A stretch of DNA of 64,000 nt. It comes from Membranipora membranacea (Eukaryota > Bryozoa > Gymnolaemata > Cheilostomatida > Membraniporidae). The stretch covers positions 24,478,025-24,542,024 of the forward strand of contig OU612070.1 of NCBI GenBank assembly GCA_914767715.1. The letters are read 5' to 3'. Shown here one piece after another: positions 25,096 through 36,716 of this stretch (within the stretch, counting starts at the first letter, position 1; each line of letters starts with the position of its first letter). The translations under genes were made by a program, and so were the position numbers. The notes below the pieces were generated by a model. That model saw nothing but the letters and a program-made list of their open reading frames with translations. It was not told where the DNA came from and searched no databases.

Positions 25096-25364
25096 ATCAT
25101 CCGTTGTGTCATTAAGCTGTAACCTATTAATCCGAAATTTGGTACACAGTCAACTCATGACAATCAAATTATGGCTGAAAAATCATGGCTCATTCCGTTT
25201 GAGACTTTTTGACAGATAATCTTTATAAGACAGCTTAGGGGGTGGTTGTTTTCGCGCTGCTTAAGCAATCATTCACAGTACAATACCAGGGCTCACAATA
25301 TGGTAAGATTGAAATTTATCATGTCTCGGTGTCACACTTGTTACTTACAGTAATCACTCGCAGA

Positions 25365-26281
25365 CTAGTTTAAGTACTCAAACGGTGCAAGATGCTGGTA
25401 GAGGCATTTCATTATCAACCACTTTCTCCCCTAAACCAAGCCAGGCTGCTTGATTATTATCGTTTTTACAAGGCAACTGTTAAATGACATAAAAATGAAA
25501 TCTAGTCAGCGGGCAGACCAGACCATGCATTTGGAGTTAGGAGTACTCCTTGGTTCAAGAATTCATCTCTTTGTGATACAAAGTACTAATTGGTGAAGCC
25601 TTCCCCAACTTGCACAAACACTATCATGAAGGACTCTGCAGTTGTGTTTAAATGGTACAACTGTATGAGAACAAGGAGTTGACTCCTTGACGGGAATACA
25701 TACCGCTATTTATTCAACTCAAAGTCAATTATACAGTGCAGCAATTAACTCCCTCTTCCTCGAGGGAGTTCATTGAGTGCAGTGACCAGCCAGTAAGTTA
25801 CTCACTCGAATCTGCTAGTCTTGCAGCCTCCTTCATCCTTGACTGTGTCATAGTAGTTCCAGACTCTGCTGTTGACTCTGCTGTTGGCTTTGCTGTTGAC
25901 TCTGCCATTTTTCTTTTACCAGTTAATAAAGAAGAATGTATGTGCAGGCTGATTTCAGATTTATTCCTGACATAGAAAGTTTGTCAACTTGAATGATGGC
26001 TGGCTCAACAACACCTAATCTGTTGTACACCTCACGTGTTCACTACAGTGCTATTTAATAAAAGGTCATAAGGTCATACGGATCACCCGTATTATTAATA
26101 GTAATGACTTTTAGTCCTCAGGCTATTATTTGTAAACACATTTAATTTATTAGTTGTCTCACCACAAAGAAGGTAGCCATAACTGCGGCACTTTATGTTT
26201 ATATCCTTAAACGGAGGGGAGAAAGTGGTTGATAATGAAATGCCTCTACCAGCATCTTGCACCGTTTGAGCACTTAAACTA
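25365..26281. mobile_element. 917-bp MITE with 8-bp target duplication (hAT-like)
   Basis: Inverted ends of about 65 bp begin TAGTTTAAGTRCTCAAACGG and continue through GGTAGAGGCATTTCATTATC. The flanks are CTCGCAGA (25357-25364) and CTCACAGA (26282-26289), an 8-bp duplication with one mismatch. The related empty-site sequence near 24998 (CTCACAGG) supports the insertion point. An 8-bp duplication is typical of hAT and P elements. On the minus strand the interior has an ATG-initiated exon-like stretch (MAESTAKPTAESTAESG) of unknown meaning. Confidence 0.75.
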
Positions 26282-26689
26282 CTCACAGACAAATGCTTGA
26301 TGAAGGTTGATTCTATGATGAATGAATGGGGTGGTTGTTTTCGCGCGGCTCATGAACCTGCAATGAAAGTATGTGTGTTCTGTGATGTGGTAACTACACA
26401 TATATTCACTGTTGGCTTAGTGCACCTTTCTTCGCAAACCATACATCTCTTAATCATAGGAGCTTCAAATAACAACTAGTGTTTGCGAAAAATAGATCTA
26501 CAAAGTACCATATGAAAAAGAGGCTTTATACACTCATTCATAATGTCAGTGAGATACCACCACCGTCCAACTGTACAGCTTGGGCCATCATAGTGGCAGC
26601 CAGAACATCATAGTTTGCTCCAGTTAGATGATCTGACCCATTTAGAATGATGATAAACAGCTGGGCCCTTGAAATGGACAGTCGTAAAT

Positions 26690-26815
26690 AGGGGGGACAG
26701 TTTACAATTGGGGGGACAGTTTACAATAGGCCTGTTTTTATTGTAAAGTGTCCCTGGGACAGTTTACAATATTGTAAAGTGTCCCGGGTTTTTTTTCGCG
26801 CTGGGGACAGTTTAC
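26690..26815. repeat. Cluster of inverted GGACAGTTTACAAT motifs
   Basis: GGGGACAGTTTACAAT occurs about four times, interleaved with the complement ATTGTAAAGTGTCC, within 125 bp. This suggests overlapping terminal repeats of a small DNA transposon family. Confidence 0.65.
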
Positions 26816-27079
26816 AATACTACACCGGCATCTTATAAACTGTCAAATCTCAAAGTGGAGATTGTAAATGCCTTGTATGGCATGACAAGACATGCTATGC
26901 TCCATGTAATTACTGTGATGTCAAAAGATATTAGGATAAAAATTTGAGCATAGCTAATTGGTAAAAGTAAGTATCATAAAAAAAAGATTTTTGTCCCTAT
27001 TATTACTCTCCGCACAAGTAAATCCCTGTAGATTGACTATCAAGTGTCAACAATTTCTGCTGGATCTGAATTACACTTC

Positions 27080-27350
27080 CTCTTTAATACCCTAAGAAGA
27101 TCTCATAAAGAGGGCAATGCCTTCGTCGTGAAAATGGTATAAATCTCATTGTAGGGAATCGTTTATACCTAAAGAAGATCTCGAAAAGAGGTCAATGCCT
27201 TGTATACCTTCAAGAGAAGGTCTTGAAAAGAGGTCAATGCCTTGATGGTGAAAATGGTATAATTCTCATTGTAGTGAATTTTTAATGTCTTATCCTTATT
27301 ATGAAATGGTATAATTCTCATTGTGGAGAATTGTTAATACCGAATCAAAA
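27080..27350. repeat. Imperfect tandem repeat of about 80-100 bp
   Basis: Blocks AAGAAGATCTC, AAAGAGGTCAATGCCTT and AAATGGTATAATTCTCATTG recur two to four times in the same order with changing spacing. Confidence 0.65.
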
Positions 27351-28960
27351 TGTAGATTGTTAAATTACCATCGCTAATTGGTAAATTGTGTAATCTCAAA
27401 ATAGAGATTGCAAACATTGCTATTGTTTGCAAAAAGGTTATTGATGCCTATTTAATGTTTTCATACCTGTACTATCTCAAAAAGAGATTTTGTGTATCTA
27501 TGTTATTTTGGTTGGGACGTAATCTATCAACGCCTCGTTTTATCTTGAAAACAATGTATTCTCAAGAAAGCTATTTTATAGCAAAACTTTATGTAATGAC
27601 TTTGAGTCTTAAAAAATTGGAGGGAATGAGGCCTCAGTTCAGTTTGTGTTAAATAAGGGATGGTACGGTAGAAGTTTTGTGCATTTTATCATTTTTATTC
27701 TACCAAAACCTGTCAAGGTGGCCACTTTTTATTATAAGATAGTATACCAATGGTTAGAAATAAAGATTATATTATCATATATTACAACCTTAAATAATGT
27801 TCAATGAGGTTTTGGCTATAGAATTCACTGCATTAGCCTCTGATCCCAGCAACGGACATTGCGATGAATTGAATAGAGATGATGATTGACTCTCTATTCA
27901 TACCGTGCATATTTTAGTAACACCTCAATATTTTTATTTACATAATATTAAGAGTGAATGGAAGAGGCTAGGTTTATGTAACTTTAGGTGCAGAGTGTGC
28001 TTCTCTTGATAGTAAAGATTTACAATTCATTTAACCGTTGCTGGGTAGGGTTTACAAATCTAGCCGAACAAATTAACCATGTTCTCAAGGGATAAGAGAT
28101 GACAGCTTGATGACAGATAATACTGCTGCTGCATGATTTGAGCTAGCCCTGCATTCTCTACTGCCTAAAGAACACAGCGCAGATATATTTTGAAATCCAA
28201 ACTTGATTTAGATTATTAGTACTGATGAAAAAAGCATGTTTCATGGCCTATCAGTGGATTAGATATACATAAAGAAAGGAGAATAGTTATAAAGAAGGCG
28301 AAAAGATTGTGCAAGTCATCTCCGCTTTTCTTTCAATTTTGTGTGTCACCTTAATTGCACTGATGGTCATTTAAAATGGAACAGCATGGTGAACTGAATG
28401 TTCAGAAAATCTTAATTGATTTTAGATACTGTTTTGTTTTAAAATATTGATTTCCTTGCTGGCACATATTTTGATGGCTTCACGCTCATTTCAACAGTCG
28501 CTTTGATGACTGCAGGACACAGGAATAATGGCCTTGCTTAAATAAACAAAGCATTTTTCCAAAACAGAGTGTCAGATGTCCAAATATTTCAAATGAGTAG
28601 TTGTGTTCTTTCTGTCAATGTGTGCAAAACTATGAATCCATTATGACCATACTAGATTAATATCCCAATGAACACACAGGGATATGTATAATGTATATGT
28701 ATAATGTTACAAAGGAGCAATGTAGTATTCAAGATATTGTAAGACCATGAACATCTACCTCCTTAACACAACTACGATTGTCGCATTTACAGCAGCAAAC
28801 AGGATAATTTCTATATCAACATCAGACGCAATAAGAACATCCAATATTATAGCTAGCATCATCATCAGTACACTCAACCTCGACTCGAGGACACGCAGTT
28901 ACCAGCTAGTGCATATCACCTCGAATCAGGGACAGGGAAATATATGCAAATCTAAATTCT
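27351..28960. other. Gene-poor interval
   Basis: AT-rich, with no supported exon. The ORFs at 27386-27652 and 28747-28968 have no domain and no splice support. Confidence 0.35.
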
Positions 28961-28965
28961 ATTCT

Positions 28966-29130
28966 TAATACCGGTGCCACCCTAATGCCAGAACCGTGAC
29001 AACCATGACAATGCAGTAAAGGTGGCACCAACGGAGACAATTCAGAATTAGCATGATGTCTAACTTACACCAACCAACACTTGCGGCCGATCAACCCTGG
29101 ATCAACCCACTCTTGCGGCCGATCAACCCT
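28966..29130. repeat. Hairpin and direct repeat upstream of a promoter-like site
   Basis: GGTGCCACC near 28973 pairs with GGTGGCACC near 29022. Just downstream, CTTGCGGCCGATCAACCCT occurs twice (about 29079 and 29111). The segment is richer in GC than its surroundings. Confidence 0.6.
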
Positions 29131-29179
29131 CTTTTTGTGGTAATTGAAAATTGTGTTTAAATCTTGTTTTTTTGCTTAT

Positions 29180-29345
29180 TGACGTCAGCAGTTTTTTAAT
29201 GCGTCTGGAACCATGCTATATAAGAGCATGGTTCACCAATGGAAAGCATGATTTGAAGGGATTTGAATTGATTTGATTTGTTTGGCGACCCTCTGGTCGT
29301 CAAGCAGCGCTCTTTGTTTTGCAACTTCATTCTGGAGACAGGTCA
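29180..29345 (+). promoter_or_regulatory. Candidate promoter: CRE plus TATA box
   Basis: A perfect palindromic CRE (TGACGTCA, 29180-29187) lies 30 bp upstream of TATATAAG (29217-29224). The TATA box sits in the loop of an 8-bp inverted repeat (ACCATGCT/AGCATGGT, 29210-29232). A splice-donor-like GACAG|GTCAGT follows at about 29338, so 29250-29338 could be a non-coding first exon. A solo LTR is an alternative. No downstream plus-strand exon was found. Confidence 0.4.
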
Positions 29346-29738
29346 GTTTTTAAACATGAAAGTTTTACAGTTTTTATTATAATATTTTCATTTATTGTAC
29401 AGTAGAGATATTTATAGGGAAATAGAACTCGCCTTATTATTTAATAATGGCACAGTATAACATTTGGTTGGATTTCTATACCATCACCTAATTGAGTTAA
29501 ATGAATTAAATCCAGCATGCATGGCATCATTGACTAGAAAATATGACTTGTAGAAATAATACATGCATTGTTAAGTTGAATTGCGTTTAATGTTAAACTT
29601 GATAAGAATTAAAAGGCATGCTCTTGAGTCAAGTGTTTAACCTCGAACAAATGAGATCACAATTATGTAAATAAGTCAGTGTCATATAGTGAGAATCATC
29701 ATACCGAGCTCGTGAGCACAGATCTCAGTAGCGGAGAG

Positions 29739-32566
29739 TTAATGTGGTGACTCCGTAACCCGGAATCCCACACGATTACCATACTCAGGAATCGTCTTTG
29801 TCAGCTGAAGTCTTAGACCAAAACCTGGAAGTAAAATACAGCATACTTACAAGCAAAGATCAGTTAATCCAGCGATCCCCTCAGGGGCATTAATGATTTA
29901 AGAAATGGTATCATATCAGAGAAATCTTCTTGCACTACATCAGTACTCCTGGATTCAAGTTAAATATTACTCACATGATATCATCATAATTGTAACAAAC
30001 CGTGAACCTGTAACTGCAAAACACAAATTAAACCTCACAATTTAAAATCCTTCCTGCCGTCTCATGTGGCAACAGTAAGTACTCACTGCAATTTTAAGGA
30101 TATATGAAGTCAAATTCATCGCAAGATGATCAGAGAGTCTTTTATCTTTTGCTGTCTAATATATATACTTTTATTGTCATTCTACATCATCTTTAGGAAT
30201 GTTTTTCATGCAGTGACAGAACAAAAAAGAAAAAACTTAAGCGGAGAGAAAAAATACTCAAGTAACAAGAATTAATAGGATATAAAGTGCTTTGATAGTT
30301 GTTGTTTAAAATGAGTGAGTTTGGTTGCTGAGCGTATCTGAATTGGTAAAGAGTTAAAAGTTGTAGTGATTTTTTGTCTTAATTGATCAGTTTGATAATG
30401 TAATAGGTATCTGTCTCTAAAAAAGGTTTTAGAGCTAGCTGGAATAAAGCCTTCCAAAAGAAAGTCAGGTGCAATCAAATGCAAAATTTGGAAACCAAAA
30501 ATACAGGTGAAATGACCAGCAAGGAGAGGAAAAGGAATCAGACCAAGATTATAAATCAGACCTAATTATAAGAAAAGGAATCAGACCTAATTATAAATGT
30601 TTATATATATTATCATAGCCTGCCTTCCCCTCCAGACAGCTATTAATATTTTATTCTGTATGGACATTGTAAATATATTTATCAAAGCTTGCCTCCCCCC
30701 TCTCCAGAAAGCTACTATTGTGAGAGTACTTATGATAACCTTCCTCTCACCTTTAGTGATGGTAACTGATGGAATGTGTAGAAGTTTGGTTCCTCCGACA
30801 CAAGGATAGTACTTGCTTTGTGCTGTGGGCAGGATGTCATCTTCAAAGTTACACTCAACAAATTCACCATTCTCCAGTTTGATTGTCATGTTAACATCAT
30901 GGAATTGGTTGTTCCAACCTGAAAAAATAAATTGAATGTGATATGCATGTCTATGGAGTATGTTGGAAATGTTCCATGGTAATGTCAGTATGCATTTATC
31001 ATCGAGTTTATCATAATTTCTTCGGCACTGAGACCAGAACAGAACTAGAACTCAATTTGATCAATTCAATTACAGTTAAGTTAAGTTAAGAAGATAAACA
31101 CACGTGGCTACTGGGCGCAAGAACAATAAATTTTGAAAGCTTCTCCTGTGGGGCTTGAACCCACAATTATTAAGATACCAGTTGCCTGTCAATGAATGAT
31201 AGCAACGAACCATCCCACAAAAGTAACGGGTAGATGTCGCTTATTAACAACTTGCTATTTACAGCTCGGAGTGTGCACTCGCATTCCACAGCGCTTCCAT
31301 TCAACCATTGCCACCCTAAGAAACACACGTACATGTCAGGGTTTTTGCTCTTACCTGGCCCATTGCTAGGGCCCCAGTAGTGTTTTTTCTTTCTAGCTTG
31401 TCCACATGTCTTTCCGTGAATCATTCAGAAGACACGTACACAAAGGAGACATACACCGAAGGGGGCCAGGGGCTGGAACAATCAATCTTGAAAGCTCCCC
31501 CATGGGCCTCGGACATAAGACTCTAGACGCACTAATCACCACGGGTTATCAAGTACGCTAACCGATTGCATCATCTTACATCCCCAAAAGGAAGGGGTTG
31601 ATGGCGCTAATTACCAAGTCGGCTATTCAATACTCAGAGTCGTGTTCAATCGCATCATTGCCAAGCTGTGAAACACAGCCTATGTATTATTACGGCCAAG
31701 TTCACATCACTCCGTTCCTTAAACCGTTATCTGTGACTGTGAGCAATAACAAAGTTATCCCAGACTTACTCTCGTCGTCTGCGTCCATTGATTGTATACA
31801 GTCACTCCGGTTATCAGGACACTCTCAGAAAACTCAACCATCCAAAACACTTCTGTGGGATCACCTCTGTGTTCTGTACAGACAAGCGAAGATGCAGAAG
31901 GAGGATCTATTATACCATCAATAGCTTGTTCTGCCTCCCAAGTACTAACAACCTCTAGCTGAGTTGCATGTGAGCCTGGTGCTAAATGGATAAGCGGTAA
32001 CATTTAGTTTCAACATAAATCAAGACCATTTACTTTGATTTGGTCGAGGCACCATTTCTTGGTTGGTACCGTTTTTAATATCTAATAATTTTTCAAACGA
32101 TAAGCTTATCTTTAAACCAAAATCAGCAGCAGACATTTTTCTGACTCACTTCTAGCTTGCCCAGTTTGATTTTCATAGACATTTGCCAGCAGCGCTGCAG
32201 CGCTCTTCATGAAGACTTTATCTGTGGTTATCAGATTCTCAATAAGTACAACATCAGTGTTACCAGATGTGTAACATGTGGAAGTGGTGGTACTGTACAT
32301 AACAGTAAGACATGTTCTATTTATAGAACAATAAGACAGACAGACAGTGACTTAATGATCGGAAGTTTCTAGAGTTGTCCGGACTGTACATTGTCGAGTA
32401 AGCAAGAGATTTGAGCTTGTCATCATCTAGAAAGTAAAATCCAATAGGCAGGTTAGTTATGGGTCTGAGCTTACCTTGAATTTTGTTGATCTGGGTTTCT
32501 CTGAGAGCAAACATAAGCTGAGTAAACTGCAGGATCTCCTCTAGTTTAGCGAACTCAGATTTGTCA
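29739..32566 (-). CDS. Coiled-coil plus F5/8C (F-type-lectin-like) protein, incomplete model
   Basis: Minus-strand exons in order: 32566-32475, 32426-32390, 32292-32150, 31981-31770, then 30918-30751 and 29824-29739 (TAA). Phases agree within both groups, but the junction 31770 to 30918 does not (phase 0 into phase 1), so one small exon is missing or lost. The N-terminal part is helical and charged (EFAKLEEILQFTQLMFALRE). Exon 31981-31770 is an F5/8C/FTP core (HATQLEVVSTWEAEQAIDG, then VFWMVEF and VTVYNQW). The fucose-binding Arg and Asp of F-type lectins are Gln and Thr here, so sugar binding is doubtful. The last exon ends GFRVTESPH. The signal-peptide exon was not found upstream of 32566, where a LINE fragment lies. 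The donor after 32390 (GTACAG) is weak. Confidence 0.62.
30272..30570 (-). mobile_element. 3' fragment of a LINE ORF2 in the lectin gene's last intron
   Basis: Translated on the minus strand it gives FRDRYLLHYQTDQLRQK and FNSLPIQIRS, matching FRDKHLLLYHTDNLRYK and YNSLPLHLRS at the C-terminus of the full LINE at 46.8-49.5 kb. The upstream LGLIPFPLLAGHFT block also aligns. It is 5' truncated, as is usual for LINE insertions, and has the same orientation as the host gene. Confidence 0.75.
31075..31340 (-). repeat. tRNA-derived SINE, copy 1
   Basis: The minus strand carries a tRNA-like head with a B-box-like GTGGGTTCAAGCCCCAC near 31146-31162, followed by the body AGCTTTCAAAATTTATTGTTC. The same body recurs in the next copy. 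Confidence 0.6.
31420..31665 (-). repeat. tRNA-derived SINE, copy 2
   Basis: Same family and orientation as the copy at 31075-31340: head with GTCCGAGGCCC, then body AGCTTTCAAGATTGATTGTTC. Both fill the intron where the lectin gene's missing exon should be. Confidence 0.6.
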
Positions 32567-32599
32567 CTAACACCAAATTAGCTTGTCGTTAACTCAACA

Positions 32600-33270
32600 C
32601 CTGTTCTGAGCACAACAGTATTATTTTGAATTCTAGCCAAACTGTGATACTGAATGTGGCTTTTACAAACAAAACACCTATGTACCTTGGTGTAAGCTAT
32701 GAAGATGATGATATTTTTCTTTCTCCCTCTTCGCACACATTTTTAGGAGATATTGTAGACAACACACTAACATTCAGTAACCATATTCGAATATATAATA
32801 TCCTAATGCTCCCAATGCTTTATACCTGATGAGATTGCTGAAGCGAATGGGCATGGATAATGATGGCCTGAAAACCTTCTATGTAGCCAATATTAAGTCT
32901 GTAATCTCCTACGCCTGCCCTGCATGGTACAATCTATTATCAGACAATAACAAAGTAAGACTAGAGAGGATCCAGTGCTCTGCTACTCGGACTATGCTGC
33001 CACTCACTGAGAAATATCAACAGAGGCTCGACAATCTAGCATTTCCAACAATAACAATTATCCTGCACACCTTTTGTATTGAACACTTCACTAAAATTGC
33101 CAACGACATTCATCATCCCCCTGAACTCTCGCATTAAAATAAACGAAAACAGAAAATCTGCTCGAAAAGCAAAGATAGATGAATACCAGCCATCCATGTG
33201 TAGAACCACCAACAGACAAAAGACCTTTTTCGATTTCTATATGTCATGTTTCAACTTATGCAGCTGAGAC
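32600..33270 (+). mobile_element. 5'-truncated LINE ORF2 C-terminal fragment
   Basis: Three reading-frame pieces read as the thumb and C-terminal region of a non-LTR reverse transcriptase: FLGDIVDNTLTFSNHI, LLKRMGMDNDGLKTFYVANI, SYACPAWYNLLSDNNK and RLERIQCSATRTML. Frame changes near 32830 and 33120 show decay. It lies just upstream of the lectin gene exons, in the opposite orientation. Confidence 0.75.
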
Positions 33271-33440
33271 TTTTATTTTGTTTTATTTATATGCCATACT
33301 TTCGATGCTATCAACCTATTACAGGATGGATATTAGAAATTAGGCAATAAACAAATTTAAAGATACTAAAAATGCATCATTCCCAAGAATAATTAGCAAA
33401 CAAAAAATAAATAGTGTATGATTATATTTGATACTCAATA

Positions 33441-33600
33441 TCACACGATATTCGGCTTTAGCTGTAGATGAACAGATATTCCAACAAATCCATTTCCACC
33501 TGTAGACTTCTGACTTCTGGATGACAGGAGTGTTGTATCAGGTGTTGAATACTTTAAGTCTTTCCTATACCCACTGCCAAAGTTTGACCCTCGGTTAACT
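33441..33600 (-). CDS. Terminal-exon-like ORF, unidentified
   Basis: Following an acceptor (CATCATAG) the frame reads VNRGSNFGSGYRKDLK ... GFVGISVHLQLKPNIV to a TGA stop. Composition and acceptor look like a real last exon of a minus-strand gene. Its upstream part is cut off by the duplicated block starting at 33627. No family recognised. Confidence 0.35.
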
Positions 33601-33626
33601 CTATGATGAATAAAAGGACCATGAAA

Positions 33627-34250
33627 TGGCCGGATAGCATCCAATTACTGACCCAAAGTGATACTGATTCAATTTCTCCACAAGTACCCTTACTGTGTTT
33701 TTACCACTTATCCATTAACTCAAATTATTGATTGGTGTGAATAGTAATCAATTACTTATAACTGACTTTAATAATATTTTGTAGATGCACAAAAGGTTAG
33801 TTAAAATTAAGAGTCAATTTGATTCAGTTTTCTTTCATTCAGGTTTAATTCCTTTCAACCGATTAGCTGTGGAGGCAATTCAGATTTTAGACCAACTGGA
33901 TCAAACTTGGTCTAGTCAAAAATTGTTTGAAGTTGGTTTTAACGCAAGGTCAGGAGCAGCTTTTGCAACTTGCCAATTAAACTAAATTTTACCTAAATTT
34001 AATTGATTAAAGTAATAGCTAGCATGGCAGGGAAATGAGATAATTTACTCCATTGGGGAATTCTTCTGATATGGTATCCTGGTCAATCATTAATTTCCAT
34101 GTGTAACGGTTTCAATGTAAGCTATTATGTTATACGGCTGTACAGGAGCGTACAGCCCATACTTCATTCAGCCATGTGTGTTCGTGATTGACCTGTTGTT
34201 ATAATTATTTCCTCGTTTGTCTCAAAAAATATATTTATCATAGCATTTGA
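33627..34250 (+). repeat. Segmental duplication, copy A (longer form)
   Basis: Matches 13838-14280 almost base for base, but keeps about 150 bp lost there. It also has a GTACAGGAGCGTACAGC block near 34143-34160 that is shared with 18620-18640, so at least three copies of this segment exist in the window. Confidence 0.85.
33785..33985 (+). CDS. Exon-like ORF in duplication copy A, unidentified
   Basis: A 66-codon frame follows a good acceptor (ATATTTTGTAG) and ends at TAA. It contains HSGLIPFNRLAVEAIQILD and GFNARSGAAFATCQLN. The sister copy has lost most of it. It may be the last exon of a duplicated gene or of a transposon. No domain recognised. Confidence 0.3.
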   Translation: MHKRLVKIKSQFDSVFFHSGLIPFNRLAVEAIQILDQLDQTWSSQKLFEVGFNARSGAAFATCQLN

Positions 34251-36290
34251 TTTGAAACCTCACCGTTCGAGCCTTGATATAATAATATACATACTGTATA
34301 AGAACTGTATATATAATATTTATATACTGTATATATACCTAGATTCTACATATATTGCTTTGTTTAAAAACCACTTTGGCGTGCATCCAACCAATTTCTA
34401 TCAGCTCGCATAACATAAACTAGATGGGGCTGATTGCCTCTGACAGCCGTGTTGAACAACGCCCAGAGAAGTTTTGTAGCTCAACTTAGAATCAGTGGAT
34501 ATAATGTATTCAACGACATTGGCTAATGTCTGAACAGAAGAGAAGAATCAGAATGAGTCAAATGGGAGTACCATACCGTAACTTTGTCTTCCATAAGAAA
34601 ATTTATAATATCACCAAAAAGGAAAATTAGAGAAAGATTTCATTCTGTATGGTAGGCCTGAATAGCACATGTCATAACGCTTCTTGTTTTGATTTGAGAT
34701 TACTCTAATCACATTCAGTCTCCCTCTATTCATAGTATAAAAATTGTTTCCCTTCTTGGTGACGTCTTTTGAATAATAAGCGCAGGGCTCTGATAGTTCT
34801 CGCGGTCTCAGACTTTTAGCCGCTCTGACTTATTCTGTAAATATTTAGACCAGAGAAATAGGCTAATAAACCTGATAAACTGGAAAACTATTGAATGATA
34901 GTGTGAAGGTCTCATTGACATGTTTATGCGTAGATAGTGTTAGAATTTAGGGGAGATGTAAGGGGATGGTGTCCCCCTTTCTACTTTGTCTAGGGGGTTG
35001 CATCCCCCTTTATATTATAACCCAGGTACCACCAGCTGGTAAGTACATCAATATGAGTTTTTCAAAATATGGCTAAATTTGATGCAATTTCAATTGTAAT
35101 CACCACAGGGCTCCGGCGGCCGGGACTCCGCCCACGACCCAGCAGAGGGCATAGGCGGCCTGGTTGGCATATCCCTACCTCATATTCTCAACTTCTAACA
35201 CTGTGCGTAGATATCCCATCCTCGACCGCTGAGGCACTGGGTGGGGAAAAATAGATAGCCAGGTGTATTATCTGAACTAGAATACATAGTTGGCCTTTTA
35301 ATCTCAATCACATGAAACAGCTGCTGGAGCAAAGTTGCTGAAATGATCAATACTAGAATCTCAGCTATATATATATTAAATTCATGTCTGTGAATTTCCA
35401 GTTGCCATCACTATCGGATGGTCACCCCCACACAAAAATGTGTACCCATTACAATGGATTATTTCTTATTAAAAGACACTATGTCAAGTCCTCAAAATCA
35501 GGTAGGGGGAGGGTGGCTTGTCAAGACAGGCTAAAAAACACCAATCACAGCAGCTGTGCAAATATAATATCGTACAGAGCCTGCATGCAGTCTTGAGGGA
35601 CTGCTAGGGCTTTTGAGATGTTACAAAGCGGTATTTGGTAACTTTGGGTCTTGAGAAGCAGGCATGTGGCCTAGTTCATAGCCTCAGATCATCAGACAGA
35701 ACAAAATGATTAGGTCAATACCAATACAAATAACATTACCAAAAGATTTCGATAGCCATTTTGCCAGCTATAAGGTGGATGAATTGTGTCTGCAAGTGGT
35801 GAATGTGGTGGGTTCATTATAACAAAGGAAAGTTTTACCCTTGAAGCTCCAGTAGCTGCTTCTTCCTTTGCCAGCTTCTCTCAATTCAGCCCTCTCGCAA
35901 ACCAAACTGCAAACTCTTATAGCAATGGTTGATTAAGAGGACATAGCAAATACACTATAATTCCCTCTATTGGATTGAACTTGGTGGCTGAAGCCTTTTA
36001 AAATCTTTATAAAATGCACTCACATCTCTCTGCATATACATTTGCTGACTTAAATTGCCTTTGTGTCATAATTGTACCATGTCTCATAACATTTCACCCT
36101 GCAGTAAAATTTACAATCTTGCTCAAATTCCTTAAACTGAGCATAAAATGGATTAAATGGGAATATTTTGGTATTCTTAGGCAAAATAATGGGATTCTAT
36201 GGGCAATTATTAGGATTTATCTCCTCCCATTTTTTTTGAGTTAAAAAACTGATTTTCTCCCAAACTGGCAAACTGAGAGGTGTAGAAACG
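34251..36290. other. Gene-poor interval
   Basis: AT-rich with TA-rich microsatellite near 34280-34340 and a GC-rich patch at 35105-35170 (CTCCGGCGGCCGGGACTCCG). No supported exon or RNA gene. Confidence 0.35.
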
Positions 36291-36297
36291 GAAGCGC

Positions 36298-36716
36298 AAC
36301 AACTTGGCCCGAGCCAAACTTGGCCCGAGCCAAACTTGGCCCGAGCCAAACTTGGCCCGAGCCAAACTTGGCCCATGCCAAACTTGGCCCCAAATATATA
36401 ACTTGGCCCGATGCAATGAAACTTGGCCCCAATTAGTAAGGCTTGGCCCCAATTAGTAAAACTTGGCCCCATGCAATAAACTTGGCCCCAATTAGTAAAA
36501 CTTGGCCCCAAATATAAAACTTGGCCCAATGCAATGAAACTTGGCCCCAATTAGTAAAGCTTGGCCCCAATTAGTTTAACTTTGCCCCATGCAATGAAAC
36601 TTGGCCCAAATAACTAAAACTTGGCCCCAAATATGAAATTTGGCCCCATGCAATGAAACTTGACCCCAATCAGTAAAACTTGGCCCAATGAGATGAAACT
36701 TGGCCCCAATTAGTAA
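36298..36716. repeat. ACTTGGCCCC core-and-tail minisatellite, array 1
   Basis: About 20 units of roughly 20 bp. It begins with five copies of a 16-17 bp form (ACTTGGCCCGAGCCAA), then changes to a constant core ACTTGGCCCC followed by one of a few tails: AATTAGTAAA, ATGCAATGAA, AAATATAAA, AATAACTAAA. Peptide repeats such as GPSFTNWGQV in the reverse frames are translation artefacts. Confidence 0.9.

Noticed and set aside
24995-26362. Conserved peptide NEWGGCFRAAHEPA in two ORFs
   Set aside because: The DNA of the two copies is itself nearly identical, so peptide identity is not evidence of coding; the frames diverge right after the repeat.
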